The notes: generated by a model not told the origin, from the letters alone. Shown: positions 8,374 to 20,600, numbered from the stretch's first letter. The stretch is DNA of 64,000 nucleotides from Phycisphaeraceae bacterium (GCA_020851465.1 JADZCR010000006.1:496001-560000), one strand, 5' to 3'. A program made the numbers and translations.

Positions 8374-9264
8374 ATGACTCAGAGCATTAGTAAATCTCTC
8401 CTCCGAATAGGGTTGCCGAAAGGTAGTCTTCAGGATTCAACGATCGATCTTTTCCAGCGAGCAGGCTATCACATCCACATTCCAGAACGATCCTATTTCC
8501 CCACGATCGATGACCCCGATCTTCAGGCCATTATGTTTCGTTCACAGGAAATGAGTCGGTACGTTGAGGATGGGGTGATCGACGTCGGCATAACAGGCCA
8601 CGATTGGGTTGTCGAAACAGGTTCTGATGTGCACGAGGTCTGCGAATTGACCTATTCCAAAAGCACGAGCAAACCGGTGCGATGGGTTCTCTGTGTACCT
8701 GAAGAATCACCTGTGCAGAAACCTGAACAACTCCAGGATGGAATCATCGCCACGGAACTGGTCCAGACCACCCAGAAATACTTCAGAGATCGCAATATCC
8801 GTATCAAACGAGTCGAATTTTCATGGGGGGCAACCGAAGTAAAAGCCCGACTGGTTAACGCAATCGTTGACTCTACCGAAACAGGATCGAGTATCCGAGC
8901 CAATAAGCTGCGGATTATCGACACACTGGTGACCAGCACCACGCGATTAATTGCGAATCATCAGGCATGGAAGGACTCCACCAAGCGGAATAAGATTGAA
9001 GACTTGGCGTTGCTTTTAAAGGGAGCAATCGCGGCGAGGGAGAAGGTGGGCTTAAAAATGAATGTTCCTCGCGACAGATTGGCTGATATTTTGAAATTAC
9101 TGCCTGCGGAAAAATCACCCACCGTCAACGAGTTGGCCGATCCGGGTTGGGTTGCTCTGGAGGTAATTGTTGAGGAACACGTAGAACGCGAGCTTGTCCC
9201 ACGGCTTAGCCGTACCGGTGCGACCGGCATCATCAGCTATGGGTTGAAGAAGGTTATCCCCTAA
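8374..9264 (+). CDS. hisG: ATP phosphoribosyltransferase, long form
   Basis: HisG joins ATP and PRPP in the first step of histidine synthesis. The product has 296 aa, the length of the long form that carries its own C-terminal ACT-like regulatory domain and works without HisZ. The N-terminus LRIGLPKGSLQ is typical. The middle has the substrate-binding GITGHDWV and VNAIVDSTETGSS segments, the latter being the PRPP-binding region. The C-terminal 90 residues fit the histidine-feedback domain. No other his gene is nearby, so the pathway is scattered. Confidence 0.95.
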   Translation: MTQSISKSLLRIGLPKGSLQDSTIDLFQRAGYHIHIPERSYFPTIDDPDLQAIMFRSQEMSRYVEDGVIDVGITGHDWVVETGSDVHEVCELTYSKSTSKPVRWVLCVPEESPVQKPEQLQDGIIATELVQTTQKYFRDRNIRIKRVEFSWGATEVKARLVNAIVDSTETGSSIRANKLRIIDTLVTSTTRLIANHQAWKDSTKRNKIEDLALLLKGAIAAREKVGLKMNVPRDRLADILKLLPAEKSPTVNELADPGWVALEVIVEEHVERELVPRLSRTGATGIISYGLKKVIP

Positions 9265-9282
9265 CGGAGAGGCAGAATCGTC

Positions 9283-12261
9283 TTGCGAGATTCACAACAG
9301 AAGTATCTGTGCGATAGGCGATGTGATTTCTCGTTTACCCTCGCTGCGGCACTTTCAATCGGCCTGCTGGCTGTCACAGCCTCGATCGAGAGTTGTAAAT
9401 CTCGCATAACAGCCACGCAGCCCGTTACGGGTTCTCATTCTCCACAGCTCCGCTCGATCTTGGACATTCATGTCCCACCGCCTCCGGGTGTCGAGATTAA
9501 AGTACTCGCACCTCGCGAAGGTGAGGCATTGACTAAGGCTCGAATGTCGCTCGATGCGATTATCGCTTCGTTGCCGAGCCCTGAGTACCTTTTCGCGACG
9601 ACACAGCCAGCTACGCAGCCTGCTGCCTCTCAGAGCGAACCACCCCTCGCAGCTCAACTTAAATACGTTGAAGCCCGTGAGGCATGGCTGGACCGCCGCG
9701 CATTTGATGCTATTCGTGAGCTTCAGGCCGCCGACGTACTCGCACCAAATCGACCTGAAATATTGAGCCTGCTTGGGCAGATCTATAGCTACTCTGGTAA
9801 CAAAGTTCGTGGCGGGTATTACCTTGAACAAGCAGTCAAACTCGACCCCTACGATGCAGAGAGTCTCTACTTGCTCGGCCGCTACGCTCTGGAGCAAGGC
9901 AAAGAGGGAGAAGCGATTGTGGATTTTTCCGCAGCTATGAAAGTCGCTGGCAAGGTTGACGATGTTGATCAAGCTCTCTGGCCAATGATCGCTTTTTCGC
10001 TAGGTGGTGCTTTAGATAGTGCGGGCTATGACCTCGCAGCTGCAGAGCAATACCGTTTTTCCTTGGATCATTCAAATCTTGCCGGCCGTAGTTCGCGTTT
10101 GGGGCGTGAGGTTTCCTTCCTGACACGACAAAGGGCGTCCACTTTTCAATCTCTAGGAGATACCTTAAATCGCTTGGGGAAAATCCGTGAGGCAATGGAG
10201 GCCTATACAGACAGCCTAGCTGCTATTGAAGATAAACCTGAGTCGGAGATCATCGCACGTCTGACGTATACACAACTCCGCGCGGGTTGGCGAGATGCCG
10301 CTCAGGACACGGTAATCTCCTACGTCAACCAGAGTAATGCTGCTCCAGCGTCGATCGAGCTTGTGCGATATATCGTCACCAACGGTGTTGATGCTAATCC
10401 TCTTGCATCGAAGCTGGAGTCTATTTACAAAAAAGATGGCCAGCCACAACAACTCGCGTTAGCTATTGCGAGTATTCTTGGAACGCCTAATGGTTTAGCG
10501 TTCCTCGAATCGCACCTGGATGCCAAGCCTGGCGATCGTGCTGTCTTTGAACAGCTTGTCAAAGAAACACTGGCGCTTCCCGCGAGTGATCCTCTTGGAC
10601 CGACTCGTGCAGTGAGGCTGACATCCCGAGCCATCACCAGCCAGCCTAACCTGGCGCGAGAATATTCCGACTCGATGATTCAAGCCGCACCACGGAGCCT
10701 TCACCTACCAGGTGTAATAGATGCGACCAATGTAGATACGAAATACCAGTCAGCGTGCAGCTATCTGAAAGCACGATCCCTGGCAGCAGCAGGCCAGGCG
10801 GACGAAGCTGCCACAGCCTATGAGGTTGCGAGTCGAGGTGACGGAGCAATTCCTGCTGCGAAAGTGGAATTCGCAAGATTGTTGGCATTACGAGGCGATA
10901 TAACCCGTGCCAACGAAATTCTCGACTCGATGGGGGATCGTCAAGATTCGGATACGGTTGCTCTTCGCGTAGCCCTGCTTGCAGATGCAGGTAAACACGC
11001 AGAGGCTCTGGCTCTGGTGGAGAGCTTAATTACCAAATCTCCGACCAATGTAGCTCTTGTTATACAAAAGGCAGCACTTCAGCAGGCAACCAATGATATT
11101 TCCGGGGCAGAGCGCACTCTGCTGGATGCTCTCGACAGTAATTCACAGTCTGAGTCAATTTATGAGGCTCTCTTTGCTCTCTATAACTCCCCGCAGGCTC
11201 CGCCTGATGCGACCAAACAATTTCAAAGACTAATGCTGCGGCTCACACGAGCCTTGCCCAACAGTCGTCTGGCTCGTCTGATGAACGCAGAGATACTTGC
11301 TGCCCGTGGCGATACATCGCAGGCAGAGGAGATGTTCCGTTCGCTCCTGAAGGATAATCCCCGTGATGCAGAAGCTCTGGCATCGCTGGCGGACCTGCTT
11401 GTAAGGGGACAACGACGCGATGAAGCCAACAAGCTGATCGACGAGGCCGTCCTTACCAATCCAAAGGACAGGGGCATTCTTATGGTGGCTCGCGGCCACT
11501 ATCTTCAACGGGTTCCTGATCGGCAAAAAGCCTATGAACTAGAGGAAAAGCTGATAGCACTTAATCCAGCCAGTCCCTCGCGTGCGGCTGCGATGGCCAA
11601 CCTCTATGCACGCACAAACCGTACTCAGGAAGCAATTGCCCTTCTAAATGAGGCGATGAGAACCTACCCGGAAAAGGTAAATGATCTTAAGGTAGAGCTC
11701 TCGACAGTCTATGATCGCATGGGCGATCATTTAAAATCCGAAGTATTGCTTCAAGAAGTACTGCGAGATCAGCCAGATCACGATCGCGCAATGAATGGGC
11801 TTGGATACTCATGGGCTAATCGAGGAGAACATCTCGATGAAGCCCGTATCATGATCGAAAAAGCAGTTGAGAAAGATCGTGACAATGCGGCTTATCTCGA
11901 CTCGCTCGGATGGGTCTATTACAAACTGGGGCGTTTTGCCGATGCAGTGCAGCAACTGGAACGTGCTCGTAATGCTCCAGGCGGAGACTACCCGGTTATT
12001 CTCGAACACCTAGCCGATGCCTATTACCGGATAGGACGTTCAAAGGAAGCAATCACAACTTGGGCTAGAGCTCAGATCAAACTTGCGCAGGAAGATGCAG
12101 AAAATGATCGTGAGTTAATAGGGTTGGGTGAACGTATCCGATTGAAAATTGAAGCTGCGCAATCGGGCAAACCGGTGCCCTTATCCGATGTACCGGGAGG
12201 CTCATCAGCGAGCCGTCCAGCGGAGCCAAATCCCACTACCTCCCCGGCTCCGGCACCGTAA
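9283..12261 (+). CDS. Large TPR-repeat protein, probably exported
   Basis: The 992-aa protein begins with a hydrophobic segment (about residues 16-33) followed by SIESC, a possible but imperfect lipobox. From about residue 130 to 960 it is made of helical pairs with TPR spacing (for example YYLEQAVKLDPYDAESLYLLGRYA). The last 30 residues are Pro/Ser-rich. TPR arrays are protein-binding scaffolds, and exported ones often act in envelope assembly or secretion, but no enzyme domain is seen. The start is TTG at 9283, 18 bp after hisG, with GGAGAGGC upstream. The TTG looks right because of the ribosome site and the signal-like N-terminus that follows. A good terminator ends the gene. Confidence 0.75.
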   Translation: MRDSQQKYLCDRRCDFSFTLAAALSIGLLAVTASIESCKSRITATQPVTGSHSPQLRSILDIHVPPPPGVEIKVLAPREGEALTKARMSLDAIIASLPSPEYLFATTQPATQPAASQSEPPLAAQLKYVEAREAWLDRRAFDAIRELQAADVLAPNRPEILSLLGQIYSYSGNKVRGGYYLEQAVKLDPYDAESLYLLGRYALEQGKEGEAIVDFSAAMKVAGKVDDVDQALWPMIAFSLGGALDSAGYDLAAAEQYRFSLDHSNLAGRSSRLGREVSFLTRQRASTFQSLGDTLNRLGKIREAMEAYTDSLAAIEDKPESEIIARLTYTQLRAGWRDAAQDTVISYVNQSNAAPASIELVRYIVTNGVDANPLASKLESIYKKDGQPQQLALAIASILGTPNGLAFLESHLDAKPGDRAVFEQLVKETLALPASDPLGPTRAVRLTSRAITSQPNLAREYSDSMIQAAPRSLHLPGVIDATNVDTKYQSACSYLKARSLAAAGQADEAATAYEVASRGDGAIPAAKVEFARLLALRGDITRANEILDSMGDRQDSDTVALRVALLADAGKHAEALALVESLITKSPTNVALVIQKAALQQATNDISGAERTLLDALDSNSQSESIYEALFALYNSPQAPPDATKQFQRLMLRLTRALPNSRLARLMNAEILAARGDTSQAEEMFRSLLKDNPRDAEALASLADLLVRGQRRDEANKLIDEAVLTNPKDRGILMVARGHYLQRVPDRQKAYELEEKLIALNPASPSRAAAMANLYARTNRTQEAIALLNEAMRTYPEKVNDLKVELSTVYDRMGDHLKSEVLLQEVLRDQPDHDRAMNGLGYSWANRGEHLDEARIMIEKAVEKDRDNAAYLDSLGWVYYKLGRFADAVQQLERARNAPGGDYPVILEHLADAYYRIGRSKEAITTWARAQIKLAQEDAENDRELIGLGERIRLKIEAAQSGKPVPLSDVPGGSSASRPAEPNPTTSPAPAP

Positions 12262-12266
12262 ACTAA

Positions 12267-15026
<2,760 letters not shown>

Positions 15027-15123
15027 CCCAGTGCTAGGAATGTGCGCAGCTTTTGGTGAATCAGTGGCAGGCCCGCCTTGAGCCGGGTGAGTATCAGTAA
15101 CGTCATCACGGTCAAAATCTCAC

Positions 15124-15807
15124 ATGGAACTACTTGCGCATTCATTTCAGCGGCTCCACGTCGCCGGCGTACTGTTGCTTGTATTTACGACTTTCGTTGG
15201 ATGTGGATCATCGCGAGCGGTGGATTCTCGGCTCAGCGATGAAGGCGGAGCCGCGTGGGCTGTACCGATTCATCGTGAAGGGATACCTAACTTTTACAAG
15301 GTGGATGACAATCTCTATCGCGGCGGCCAGCCTACTGAGGAGGGATTTCGACAGCTCGAACAAATGGGGGTAAAGACCATCATCAACGTGCGATCCGTCA
15401 AAAGCGATGAGGATCTCATCAAAGGCACAAACCTTCGATACATCGAGATTCCTTCGTCGTCATACACCATGGATGAACAGGAGCTTGTTCAATTCATAAA
15501 AGCGGTGAATGATCCGCATCATGGGCCTTATTTCATTCACTGCCATTATGGAGCAGACCGTACAGGAGCAATGGTTGCTGCCTATCGAATTGTTTATCAC
15601 CGATGGTTGAATCAGGATGCCCTTAATGAAATGCGGGAGGGGGGCTTTCATTTCAATGAATTATGTGTTCGCTTGCCGCCGTTGATACGACGGATTGATC
15701 GTGAGGAACTATGCAGGCTAGCGGGTATCACTCAACCTGCGACCCCTCTTCGCTCAACCCCGAAAAGTACCACAAGCGGATTGCCTGCAGTGCGTAATCC
15801 ACGGTAA
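15124..15807 (+). CDS. Lipoprotein tyrosine/dual-specificity phosphatase
   Basis: The signature HCHYGADRTG (catalytic Cys140, Arg146) is that of Cys-dependent protein tyrosine phosphatases, here in the bacterial form seen in Siw14-like and DUF442-like proteins. The region YRGGQPTEEGF is typical of this subgroup. The N-terminal 27 residues are hydrophobic and end in FVGC, a likely lipobox, so the enzyme would be anchored outside the cytoplasm. The C-terminal 25 residues are Pro/Ser/Thr-rich. The substrate is unknown. An extracytoplasmic position makes an inositol- or sugar-phosphate substrate as likely as a protein. Confidence 0.8.
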   Translation: MELLAHSFQRLHVAGVLLLVFTTFVGCGSSRAVDSRLSDEGGAAWAVPIHREGIPNFYKVDDNLYRGGQPTEEGFRQLEQMGVKTIINVRSVKSDEDLIKGTNLRYIEIPSSSYTMDEQELVQFIKAVNDPHHGPYFIHCHYGADRTGAMVAAYRIVYHRWLNQDALNEMREGGFHFNELCVRLPPLIRRIDREELCRLAGITQPATPLRSTPKSTTSGLPAVRNPR

Positions 15808-15871
15808 ACCAATTAAGCTCTGCCGGTCGCGGGGTTGTAGACTTTTTATTTTAAAACGACTGTGTCACCGC

Positions 15872-16717
15872 TCACAATGCTGCCCGTAGCATAGGATGCT
15901 TGATCCCCACTTCGAGCTTGGTTCCCGTGCCGACGATTGTCCCCGGAGTCATGAAATGGATTGCAAACGCCCGCCGCTGACGGTTTGTAGTATTCGGCTG
16001 CGTGTAATGAAAGGTCTGGCAGTGGTGGAACATGCAGGCTCCCGCAGGCAGCGGAACACCTACGGCTTTTGACTTATCAATCTGATCTTCGATGTTGAAA
16101 AGAATGTCTTTTTCGTTCTTCTTGGTATGCCAGACCGGAGTCAGGTGCGATCCAGGAATAACCTGCATCGCTCCATTTTCAACGACCACATCATCGAGCG
16201 TCAACCAGCAGGAAATCAGATTCGCAGGGCGGCACTTCCAGTAAGAATTGTCTTGATGCCAAGTGACCTCTCCGCCATGGAATGCTGGTTTGTAAAGAGC
16301 CTGGTCGTGGAACAACATGATATTCGGCCCAAGCAGATCCTGGACTACATCGAGGATTCTCGTGTCATAGATCAGCTTCATAAAATGAATATTGCGTTCA
16401 CACATCTGGATAATCTGGAGCATCTGCAAACTGTGTTGTTTTTGCTCGGTGTGAGAAGCGCCTTCAGCTGCCGAGAGGTTGCGCCACGATCCATTAGATT
16501 CCGCGAGCTTAAACTCCAAATCGTATTGACTGCGATATAGATCAATTTCCTTATCCGTTAATATTTTCTTATAGGGCAGATAGCCATTGCAAAAAAAGAA
16601 ATCAATTTGATCCTGCGTGAGTACTCCGACTTTGGATGCCTCCGTCGGTGAGGCAGTGGCGTCTGTGACAGTGGTATTAGTAGTATCTAATGCCGAATCG
16701 ATATGTGAGTTGCTCAT
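15872..16717 (-). CDS. PhyH-family Fe(II)/2-oxoglutarate dioxygenase
   Basis: The 281-aa protein has WHQDNSYW, giving the H-x-D iron ligands, and a distal FHYTQPN segment with the third His, followed by an Arg-rich RQRRAF strand that would hold 2-oxoglutarate. GAMQVIPGSHL is the usual PhyH turn. The first 30 residues are Ser/Thr-rich and probably disordered. It differs from the two closely related PhyH genes at the left edge and at 56 kb, and looks closer to ectoine-hydroxylase/phytanoyl-like proteins. The substrate is not known. It is convergent with the phosphatase gene and separated from rpsI by about 250 bp with no coding content. Confidence 0.85.
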   Translation of the reverse strand: MSNSHIDSALDTTNTTVTDATASPTEASKVGVLTQDQIDFFFCNGYLPYKKILTDKEIDLYRSQYDLEFKLAESNGSWRNLSAAEGASHTEQKQHSLQMLQIIQMCERNIHFMKLIYDTRILDVVQDLLGPNIMLFHDQALYKPAFHGGEVTWHQDNSYWKCRPANLISCWLTLDDVVVENGAMQVIPGSHLTPVWHTKKNEKDILFNIEDQIDKSKAVGVPLPAGACMFHHCQTFHYTQPNTTNRQRRAFAIHFMTPGTIVGTGTKLEVGIKHPMLRAAL

Positions 16718-16964
16718 GGTGATCGTCTCAGAAAAAGGCTCGACGGGAAAGTAGAAGCATGAGTGAATTATTGAACTTTTTCTCTATCGTAAGTATAGCG
16801 ACAACCAACAGATGAGGATTGACTGATACGATCCGGATTAATCAATCATGTAAGTACGAATTGAATTCACCTGCCGCACAACAAAAGAAATGCCGACAAT
16901 TACTAGTCGTGTAATAGCTATAAGATCGTGAGACTCATCGCCACACGACACAAAGAGCGTGAGA

Positions 16965-17441
16965 TTATCGCTTCGAGAATTGGAACCGACGGCGTGCGCC
17001 TGATTGGCCGTATTTCTTCCGCTCGACTTCACGTGAATCGCGGGTAAGCAAATCGTTGTCGCGGAGAGTTTGCTCGAGACTCGCGTCAAAACTCATTAAC
17101 GCCCGTGCAATACCAAGTTTCACAGCTCCGGCTTGACCGGTGATCCCGCCGCCATCGGCGTTCACCCACACATCTACACTCGCTTCCGTTTTCGTCGCTT
17201 TCAACGGAGAGAGAACATCATTGCGATCACGGATTTCGGTAAAATAGCTGCTCAATTCGCGATTATTAACAAGAATCTTTCCGGAACCTGGTTTGATTCG
17301 GACACGCGCTACTGACGTTTTACGACGACCCGTTCCCCAATGAAAGCCAGCTTTATCTGGCCCTTTTGGTTTCTTTCGAGTTACAACCGGTGCGGGTGTA
17401 TGTGTTACGGATACGGGAATCGTCAGCGTATCTTCAGCCAT
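16965..17441 (-). CDS. rpsI: 30S ribosomal protein S9
   Basis: S9 is a small-subunit protein whose basic C-terminal tail reaches the P-site tRNA. The core GTGRRKTSVARVRI, the GGGITGQAGAVKLGIARAL segment, and the end KKYGQSGARRRFQFSKR are all present. The chain of 158 aa has about 30 extra N-terminal residues (Thr/Pro/Lys-rich) relative to the usual 130. It follows rplM in the same direction, the universal L13-S9 pair. Confidence 0.96.
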   Translation of the reverse strand: MAEDTLTIPVSVTHTPAPVVTRKKPKGPDKAGFHWGTGRRKTSVARVRIKPGSGKILVNNRELSSYFTEIRDRNDVLSPLKATKTEASVDVWVNADGGGITGQAGAVKLGIARALMSFDASLEQTLRDNDLLTRDSREVERKKYGQSGARRRFQFSKR

Positions 17442-17546
17442 TGTTTTCTCAATTCTTTGATCGCAATATCTGGTTCAGTAATCGTTTCTGTCTTAGTCAG
17501 TTACCGCTGGTTTAGTAGTCACTCGAAGCCGCCATACAAGGCTTTC

Positions 17547-17981
17547 TCAAACCTGAACCGTTTGCGGTTTCTGAGAGCTGTGCGGGTGCTCTGCACCACG
17601 ATAAATCTTAAGTTTGCCGATCATGTGGCTACCCAACTTCGTCTTGGGAAGCATACGGCGAATCGAACGTTCAACGAGCAGATCCGGCTTGTTGGCGAGC
17701 ATCCATTTGTAGGTCATCCGTTTCTGCCCACCCGGATATCCGCTATAGGTTTGAAAAGTTTTGAGTTCTGGCTTGGATCCGAGTATACGAATCTTGTCAG
17801 CGTTGATCACGACGACGAAATCACCCGTATCTGTTTGCGGCGTATATTCCGGCTTGTGTTTACCCATCAGGAGCATGGCGACTTTGGCGGACAGACGGCC
17901 GAGGACTTGATCCGCGGCGTCAATCACAACCCAATTTTGCTTCACTTGACCGGGTTTTGCTTGAAACGTCTGACGATTCAT
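17547..17981 (-). CDS. rplM: 50S ribosomal protein L13
   Basis: L13 is an early-assembly large-subunit protein. WVVIDAADQVLGRLSA, MGKHKPEYTPQTDTGDFVVVINA and the YSGYPGG/RRMLPKTKLG segments are conserved. The ATG at 17981 gives the normal 144 aa and the typical MNRQTFQAK start. A GTG at 18017 in the same frame would add 12 residues and lies only about 30 bp from the predicted -10, so I prefer the ATG. The gap to rpsI is 105 bp. Confidence 0.95.
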   Translation of the reverse strand: MNRQTFQAKPGQVKQNWVVIDAADQVLGRLSAKVAMLLMGKHKPEYTPQTDTGDFVVVINADKIRILGSKPELKTFQTYSGYPGGQKRMTYKWMLANKPDLLVERSIRRMLPKTKLGSHMIGKLKIYRGAEHPHSSQKPQTVQV

Positions 17982-18047
17982 AAGTTCACCAAAGTTCGGT
18001 TGCCTTGGAAGATCCACAGGCAGTGTACGGTTTATGTCGAATCAATA

Positions 18048-18075
18048 ATGATAACAAAAGCAAGATTTTTGTCAA
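18048..18075 (-). promoter_or_regulatory. rplM-rpsI promoter, TTGACA-16-TATCAT
   Basis: Read on the minus strand, TTGACA (18075-18070) is followed after 16 bp by TATCAT (18053-18048), giving a start near 18041 and a leader of about 60 nt to the L13 ATG. Both boxes are close to consensus, as expected for a ribosomal operon. Confidence 0.6.
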
Positions 18076-18205
18076 GTTGGATAGGATGAAACGCACGACT
18101 CGGTATCAGCGTACCAACGTACGAGTTCGGTTGAGTTTCTGCAATTATTATTTTGGCTTTGAGCGATGTTAAAGTCAGAGTGGAATTGCAAATCAGACAT
18201 TCGGA

Positions 18206-18832
18206 TCAAGCAGCTGGCGGCATGTCCTCTCGTTCGCGGAGTTTTGAAATTACCCGAGTGTAGATAGGCAAGCTAGTGGATTGCAGATTAATTTCCGTGA
18301 CAGATTCCTCGCTGGAAGTGGGGGGCGTGGTCTGGGTAATTCCTTCTGTTTGGTCAGTAGTGACGGCGGAAATTCGCGATGCTTCTTTGCCGTCGTTAAG
18401 CGAGCGGCCTTGATCAATCATCGATGCTGATCGCGCAAGCATGCCCTCGATTTTGTTCTGCGCGTTTTTCCAATCGTCTTGAAGCCGAGCAATCTTGTCT
18501 TCGAGTGCGCGAAGCTTTCCTGTCAAGTCGTCCTCAATTTTTTCCATCGCCAAATCGTAACTCTCGAAACTTCTGGACACGTCATCCTGGAGTTCCGTAC
18601 GGAACTTTGACTGTTCCGCCTTGACTTCTTCGAGAAGTTGGCGGTGTGCGCTGGTATGGGCTTCCGCAGCTTTGAATAGTTGCAGTCCGAGTTTCACTCG
18701 CTGGTCTGCCTGAGCTTGTACGCGGCGCAGCGCTTCGAGTTGTTGTTCCGGGCTCAAGGGACGATTCGCCGGTGTTAATAGCCCCGCTACTGGCTTGGGA
18801 AGATCACGAATAGGTATTGTCGTTTGACTCAT
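18206..18832 (-). CDS. Coiled-coil protein of unknown function
   Basis: From the ATG at 18832 (start MSQTTIPIRDLPKP) the product has 208 aa. Residues about 30-135 are a heptad-rich helix with many Gln, Glu, Lys and Ala, for example KIEDDLTGKLRALEDKIARL. The C-terminal third is Ser/Thr-rich and probably unstructured. An upstream start at 18943 would add 37 Cys-containing residues of no similarity and is unlikely. No family is recognised. There is no signal peptide. It could be a cytoskeletal or scaffold-like protein, but nothing shows this. It is divergent from the NIF3 gene. Confidence 0.6.
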   Translation of the reverse strand: MSQTTIPIRDLPKPVAGLLTPANRPLSPEQQLEALRRVQAQADQRVKLGLQLFKAAEAHTSAHRQLLEEVKAEQSKFRTELQDDVSRSFESYDLAMEKIEDDLTGKLRALEDKIARLQDDWKNAQNKIEGMLARSASMIDQGRSLNDGKEASRISAVTTDQTEGITQTTPPTSSEESVTEINLQSTSLPIYTRVISKLREREDMPPAA

Positions 18833-18959
18833 AAATCCCTCACAATATGAACCATGTAAGAGAATCGGCAATTGTGGCCAGTAAGCTGCAATATCAGCGA
18901 AAAGTGGGCAGCAATTACAGATCGCTGATGTAGCGATATCCAAGGTATCCTTTCAGCCT

Positions 18960-20096
18960 ATGAAACTACGCGACGTTCTTGATTGTCTTCGCCAACTCGC
19001 TCCCGAATCGCTAGCTGAAGAGTGGGATCGAGTCGGTTTGCACGTTGGTGATCCAGAGCAGCGCGTACAGCGTGGCATGCTCTGCATCGATCTGACAGAA
19101 GATGTGATGAGAGAGGCGATGCATCGGCGAGTGGACATGATTGTTGCGTATCATCCACCGATTTTTGATCCCCTGCGAACTCTGACAACGCATTCCCCTC
19201 GTGAACGAATAATTCGCCATGCGATAGCAAAGCGGATCGCCATTTACAGCCCGCATACTGCGCTCGACGCCGCGGCCGAGGGATTAGGGGATTGGCTCGC
19301 GGAAGCGGCGGGGCCATTCCCCCAATCGGGAGATTGCCGGCCGATTAAAAGCATAGAGCTTCCGACCAGCAAAGATTCCCGATTTATTTTGGTGACTTTC
19401 GTTCCCCCCGAACATGCAGACCGATTGAGAAATGCATTGTCAAATGCCGGCGCGGGAGAAATAGGGAAATACACCGAGTGTTCTTTCAGCGTAATGGGCG
19501 AAGGAACATTTCTACCTGGCGAGGATACTGCGCCGACAATCGGCCTGCGTGGCCGATTCGAGCGAGTACGTGAACTGCGATTGGAGATGGTGTGTCCATC
19601 TCATCGCATGCATCAAATCGTGCGTGTGCTTCGTCAGGCACATCCTTATGAAGCACCGGTATTCGATTTGTACCGACCTATTAATATCCCAGCCGCTGAC
19701 AGCAAGAGCGTTGGGCAAGGTCGGCTGGTAAATCTCGCTCGCCCAATGGCTACCAGTGAATTGATTCGCCGTGTGAAACGGCACCTCGGCGTGAGTAAGA
19801 TCGAAGTTGCTCGGCCTCAGAAACTTCGATTTGTGCGAACGATTGGATTTGTCCCTGGCGCGGGAGGATCGTTATTGAAAGAGGCAGGTCAAATAGACGC
19901 TTTCGTCACCGGTGAGATGCGACATCATGAGGTACTCGCTGCAAAATCTCGAGGGCAGATGGTACTCTTGGCGGGACATACTCAAACTGAACGACCTTAC
20001 CTGCCGGCGTACCGTCGCCGACTTGAGAATATCCTTGGGAAGGATGTCGCTTGGATGGTCAGTCGAGCGGACGTGATACCGTCAAAATTAGTTTGA
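18960..20096 (+). CDS. NIF3/YbgI-family metal-binding protein
   Basis: The 378-aa protein belongs to the NIF3 (GTP cyclohydrolase I type 2-like) family of di-metal proteins. It shows EEWDRVGLHVGD at the N-terminus and YHPPIF as one metal-binding strand. ALDAAAEGLGDWLA follows, then a middle PII-like insert (about 130-260), and near the end GHTQTERPYLPAY with further His and Glu ligands. The long form with the middle insert is common in bacteria. The true reaction is not settled for most members. It stands alone between a divergent coiled-coil gene and rpsR. Confidence 0.9.
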   Translation: MKLRDVLDCLRQLAPESLAEEWDRVGLHVGDPEQRVQRGMLCIDLTEDVMREAMHRRVDMIVAYHPPIFDPLRTLTTHSPRERIIRHAIAKRIAIYSPHTALDAAAEGLGDWLAEAAGPFPQSGDCRPIKSIELPTSKDSRFILVTFVPPEHADRLRNALSNAGAGEIGKYTECSFSVMGEGTFLPGEDTAPTIGLRGRFERVRELRLEMVCPSHRMHQIVRVLRQAHPYEAPVFDLYRPINIPAADSKSVGQGRLVNLARPMATSELIRRVKRHLGVSKIEVARPQKLRFVRTIGFVPGAGGSLLKEAGQIDAFVTGEMRHHEVLAAKSRGQMVLLAGHTQTERPYLPAYRRRLENILGKDVAWMVSRADVIPSKLV

Positions 20097-20181
20097 TGTA
20101 CCCTGACAATATTCCTCGATAACCACTTGAAGATACCTGTAATTTCATCGGCTTATGCGGAGGAAATCAGACCTTAATGAT

Positions 20182-20209
20182 TTGCAAAGGTCATCATATT
20201 CGTTATCAT
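20182..20209 (+). promoter_or_regulatory. rpsR promoter, TTGCAA-16-TATCAT
   Basis: TTGCAA (20182-20187) and TATCAT (20204-20209) are spaced by 16 bp, with the start expected near 20216, about 70 nt before rpsR. The -10 is identical to that of the L13-S9 promoter. Confidence 0.55.
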
Positions 20210-20287
20210 TTGAGGTTCGGATTCGGATCTCGAAACCGTCGCCCGTGCATTTTGCTCGGGCTGTAACCCAAGACGGAGAATTACCAG

Positions 20288-20530
20288 ATGGCAGAATTCA
20301 ACCAATTCGGCACAGCCCCCCGCCCGAAAGTAACTCGTACCTCGAGTAACGGCACAGTATTTATCGATTACAAAAACAGCGAAGAGCTCCGCAGAATGCT
20401 CACGCCCAACGGAAAAATCCAGAGCAGAAAGCGTACGGGGATGACCGCCCGTGAACAGCGGATGCTCAGCCAAGCGATTAAACGGGCACGATTTATGTCG
20501 CTCCTGCCATTCACCTCCGCGACGCTCTAA
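20288..20530 (+). CDS. rpsR: 30S ribosomal protein S18
   Basis: The 80-aa product shows the S18 core: FIDYKNSEELRRMLTPNGKI, then RKRTGMTAREQRMLSQAIKRARFMSLLPF. It has no zinc-binding Cys, so it is the C-minus form. It is not next to rpsF, ssb or rplI, its usual partners, and has its own promoter. S18 binds 16S rRNA together with S6. Confidence 0.93.
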   Translation: MAEFNQFGTAPRPKVTRTSSNGTVFIDYKNSEELRRMLTPNGKIQSRKRTGMTAREQRMLSQAIKRARFMSLLPFTSATL

Positions 20531-20569
20531 TTTTTATCGCTTTGAGATCCCATGTGCAGGGAGATATTG

Positions 20570-20600
20570 ATCACCACACAAATGGTGTCGGAGTGGTGAT
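20570..20600. repeat. Dyad between rpsR and uvrA
   Basis: ATCACCAC (20570-20577) is the exact inverse of GTGGTGAT (20593-20600). An alternative shorter stem can form from CACCA and TGGTG inside it. It has no T-run and lies in the 284-bp non-coding gap between rpsR and uvrA. It could be a protein-binding site or a weak 3'-end structure. I see no other signal in this gap. Confidence 0.3.

Noticed and set aside
17340..18089. 249-codon open frame on the plus strand
   Set aside because: It runs antisense across rplM and the rpsI start, both of which are clear ribosomal proteins; its product looks like no family.
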